Notes under the pieces: generated by a model
Databases searched by the model: none
The model's input: the letters and a program-made list of their open reading frames with translations, nothing else
What the model was told of the DNA's origin: nothing
Source of the DNA: Deltaproteobacteria bacterium
GTDB lineage: Bacteria; Myxococcota; B64-G9
Length of the DNA stretch: 5,407 bases
NCBI GenBank assembly: GCA_003647095.1
Contig: QMME01000306.1
Location: 1-5,407 of the forward strand
Direction of reading: 5' to 3'
In this document: positions 3,813 to 5,407 of the stretch, one piece after another
Layout: every line of letters begins with the position of its first letter
How positions within the stretch are numbered: the first letter of the stretch is position 1
Position numbers and translations under genes: made by a program

Positions 3813-5369
3813 ATGAACCCGAGGCCTGCCTGCCCTGCCGTGGCCCTGTTGTTGGGATTGTTCATGTCGTGCCGGGAAGATGTCGCAAGCATTCCCTGCC
3901 AGAGCGGTGCCGACTGTCCCCAGGGTTATCTGTGCGACCTGACCCGCAACCGCTGTTTTCTCGAACCCCCTGCCGAGGACGGCGGCCAAGGCGAGGATAC
4001 CGGAAGCGATGTGCTTGACGGCGGAGAGCAGGGTGAAGATGGTCCGCGGCCATGTGACGAACCACTCGAGAACCAGAAATACTGCGTGAACCCGGATTAC
4101 TGCTATCATAATCGGCCCGATTGCAGAGATGGAGAATGGATCTGCCTAAACTCTGACGAGGTTATTCTTCCCCCGGACGAGTTCGACGACTGGGCCTGGC
4201 GGTGCGGCCTCTACCACTGCTACGCCTGGGACATTCCCGATGCGCCGGGAGAAGACTGGCGGGAGCCCCAACCCTACGTTCCGCCGGATCCAGACGAATT
4301 CAAAGGCGTCTGGACGCTGGTGGCAGACAGCGACGACATCATGGCGCCGGGATGCGAAAGGCAGCCGCTACAGTACGCCGACGTGCAGGCGATAGCCGTG
4401 GATCCGGGCAATCCCGATGTCATCTACGTGGGACTGGTGGCGGATGAGTCGCCTCCCTGGTGGGTGTCCGGCGTTTACAAGAGCGTCGATGGCGGAACCA
4501 GCTGGTTCGAGGCCCGGGCCCGGTTGGGGTCTGGGGGCTGTTACGACGGCGAGTGCAGATCGGGGACCACGGTGTACCGGCTCTACATGGATCCCGATGA
4601 TTCGCAGGTGCTGTTCGCCTCTACCCTGCACCGGGGCCTGTACCGCACCTCGAACGGCGCCGCCACCTGGGAGCAGGTGGAGTTGCCGGCTTACTGCGGA
4701 TGGGTTGGCCCCGTGGGCAAGGGAGGCAACGGCCGCTACTACGTCGGCTGCAAGGGAGTGCTGCTTTTCAGCGACGACGGTGGATACACCTTCTACGAGG
4801 GGCCGTACTTTGGGACCGTGCCGCGCTACATCACCGCCTTGGGATTCGATCCCCGGCTGCCCGAGCGGGTCTGGGCGGGCGTGGGGGAGGCGTCGAGTGA
4901 ATTTCCCGGCGAGGGGTACATCTTCCTGAGCGACGATGGCGGCCTGACCTGGATGGAGCTCGGCCGGGAGATTGACGATGTCTGCCAGGGCCGGGGCGCG
5001 GTCAGGGATATAAACATCTGCCCGGCCAACCCCGACCAGATGACCGCATCGGTTTACTACTGTGGTCTGTTCATCTCCGAGGACGGGGGAGCGACCTGGC
5101 ATGAAGCAGGGTCTCCCATGAGTGGTTTTCTCAGCCTCACGGCCGAGTATTACCCTGATCCAATATATTGCAGGCTATATGCCAGCAGGGGGTCAGATGC
5201 CCCATTAATGTGGTCCACCGATGCCGGCCAGAACTGGAATGATGAGTTCCGCAAGCCGCTAGAACATATCTTTTTCAACCCCTTCTTGCCAGGGAGAATG
5301 CTGGGTATTCTCATTCACCAAAGTATCTATCCTGGTGATAGATCATTTGAACTGTGGGAGAAGCAATAA
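3813..5369 (+). CDS. Secreted lipoprotein with Cys-rich module and Asp-box beta-propeller
   Basis: This 518-residue protein starts at ATG 3813. MNPRPACPAVALLLGLFMSC is a lipoprotein signal peptide; C20 would be lipidated (the LFMS lipobox is slightly atypical). C29, C35, C41 and C48 form a small Cys-rich module (CQSGADCPQGYLCDLTRNRC) of a type common in myxobacterial surface proteins. An acidic Gly/Asp linker (51-80) precedes a second Cys-rich stretch (C81, C91, C97, C104, C111, C131, C136). Residues about 165-518 are a beta-propeller with six Asp boxes (S/T-x-D-x-G-x-T-W): 224-231, 279-286 (D to N), 320-327 (W to F), 373-380, 422-429 and 468-475, roughly every 41-55 residues. Each blade also shows an xDPxxPxxVYxG-like motif (at 197, 260, 346, 403, 448 and 489). 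Asp-box propellers occur in sialidases, GH74 xyloglucanases, sortilin and Ycf48-like factors; no catalytic set is visible, so a binding or adhesion role is more likely than an enzyme. The last 70 or so codons are lower in GC than the middle of the gene. Confidence 0.9.
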   Translation: MNPRPACPAVALLLGLFMSCREDVASIPCQSGADCPQGYLCDLTRNRCFLEPPAEDGGQGEDTGSDVLDGGEQGEDGPRPCDEPLENQKYCVNPDYCYHNRPDCRDGEWICLNSDEVILPPDEFDDWAWRCGLYHCYAWDIPDAPGEDWREPQPYVPPDPDEFKGVWTLVADSDDIMAPGCERQPLQYADVQAIAVDPGNPDVIYVGLVADESPPWWVSGVYKSVDGGTSWFEARARLGSGGCYDGECRSGTTVYRLYMDPDDSQVLFASTLHRGLYRTSNGAATWEQVELPAYCGWVGPVGKGGNGRYYVGCKGVLLFSDDGGYTFYEGPYFGTVPRYITALGFDPRLPERVWAGVGEASSEFPGEGYIFLSDDGGLTWMELGREIDDVCQGRGAVRDINICPANPDQMTASVYYCGLFISEDGGATWHEAGSPMSGFLSLTAEYYPDPIYCRLYASRGSDAPLMWSTDAGQNWNDEFRKPLEHIFFNPFLPGRMLGILIHQSIYPGDRSFELWEKQ

Positions 5370-5407
5370 CTCTATACGTCATTCATCCGGGTACCAGGAA
5401 GGAAACG
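5370..5407 (+). other. Right-edge intergenic segment ending in an SD-like sequence
   Basis: The 38 bases after the lipoprotein stop end in accaggaaggaaacg, a purine-rich stretch that would serve as a ribosome binding site for a gene starting just past the edge. No terminator hairpin is visible, so that gene could be co-transcribed with the lipoprotein. Confidence 0.35.

Noticed and set aside
3470..3892. N-terminal extension of the barrel gene frame up to 3892
   Set aside because: The extension is Arg/Gly low-complexity sequence from GC-rich leader DNA and would bury the signal peptide at 3469.
3699..4109. Minus-strand 136-codon frame across the lipoprotein start
   Set aside because: It overlaps the well-supported lipoprotein signal peptide and Cys module on the other strand and has no SD or domain.
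4368..5102. Minus-strand open frame of 244 codons within the lipoprotein gene
   Set aside because: The plus strand carries six Asp-box repeats in frame; the minus frame has no motif and is a shadow.
1..5407. tRNA genes, CRISPR arrays, riboswitches, intact insertion sequences
   Set aside because: No cloverleaf with GGTTCGA-type arms, no regularly spaced repeats, no transposase motifs or paired terminal repeats were found by eye.

Overview
The window looks like chromosomal DNA from a GC-rich Gram-negative bacterium with anaerobic or microaerobic habits, probably a deltaproteobacterial or Myxococcota-like lineage. Three things point there: a Cys-rich secreted lipoprotein with an acidic DxGxxxD-type linker, a style I associate with myxobacteria and relatives; an anaerobe-type Rrf2 regulator plus polyferredoxin operon; and a TPR protein of a kind common in those genomes. 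I could run no search, so the taxonomy is inference.

Layout. Bases 1-696 (minus) hold the first 232 codons of an exported TPR-like protein that runs off the left edge. Bases 805-2640 (minus) hold a compact three-gene operon: an Rrf2-family Fe-S regulator; an 8Fe ferredoxin-like protein with a Cys-rich C-terminal domain, whose start overlaps the regulator by ATGA; and, 25 nt further on, a zinc-ribbon protein whose C-terminal half resembles an HD phosphohydrolase with its metal ligands lost. The operon has a good sigma70-type promoter (TTGACA-16-TATTAT) whose -10 box lies inside palindromes, so autoregulation by the Rrf2 protein is likely. From memory of the families, these genes often travel with hydroxylamine reductase (hcp) and nitrosative-stress or Fe-S metabolism genes. 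No hcp is present here, so the link to nitrosative stress is inference only.

Bases 2700-3800 are different: lower GC, little clear coding, a REP-like hairpin (2721-2757), a short possible gene fragment (2833-2922), a small outer-membrane beta-barrel gene on the minus strand (3469-2903), a GC-rich leader with a candidate 21-codon upstream ORF, and a possible decayed gene end (3789-3612). This reads as an accessory or rearranged segment.

Bases 3813-5369 (plus) encode a 518-residue lipoprotein: lipobox, two Cys-rich segments around an acidic linker, then a beta-propeller built of six Asp-box (BNR) repeats. A purine-rich, SD-like sequence at the right edge suggests another gene just beyond.

The most interesting points are the probable pseudo-HD protein in an Fe-S regulated operon, the three-cysteine second cluster of the ferredoxin, the palindromic operon promoter, the possible leaderless start of the left-edge gene, and the composition break around the beta-barrel gene. 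I found no tRNA, rRNA, CRISPR array or intact mobile element.
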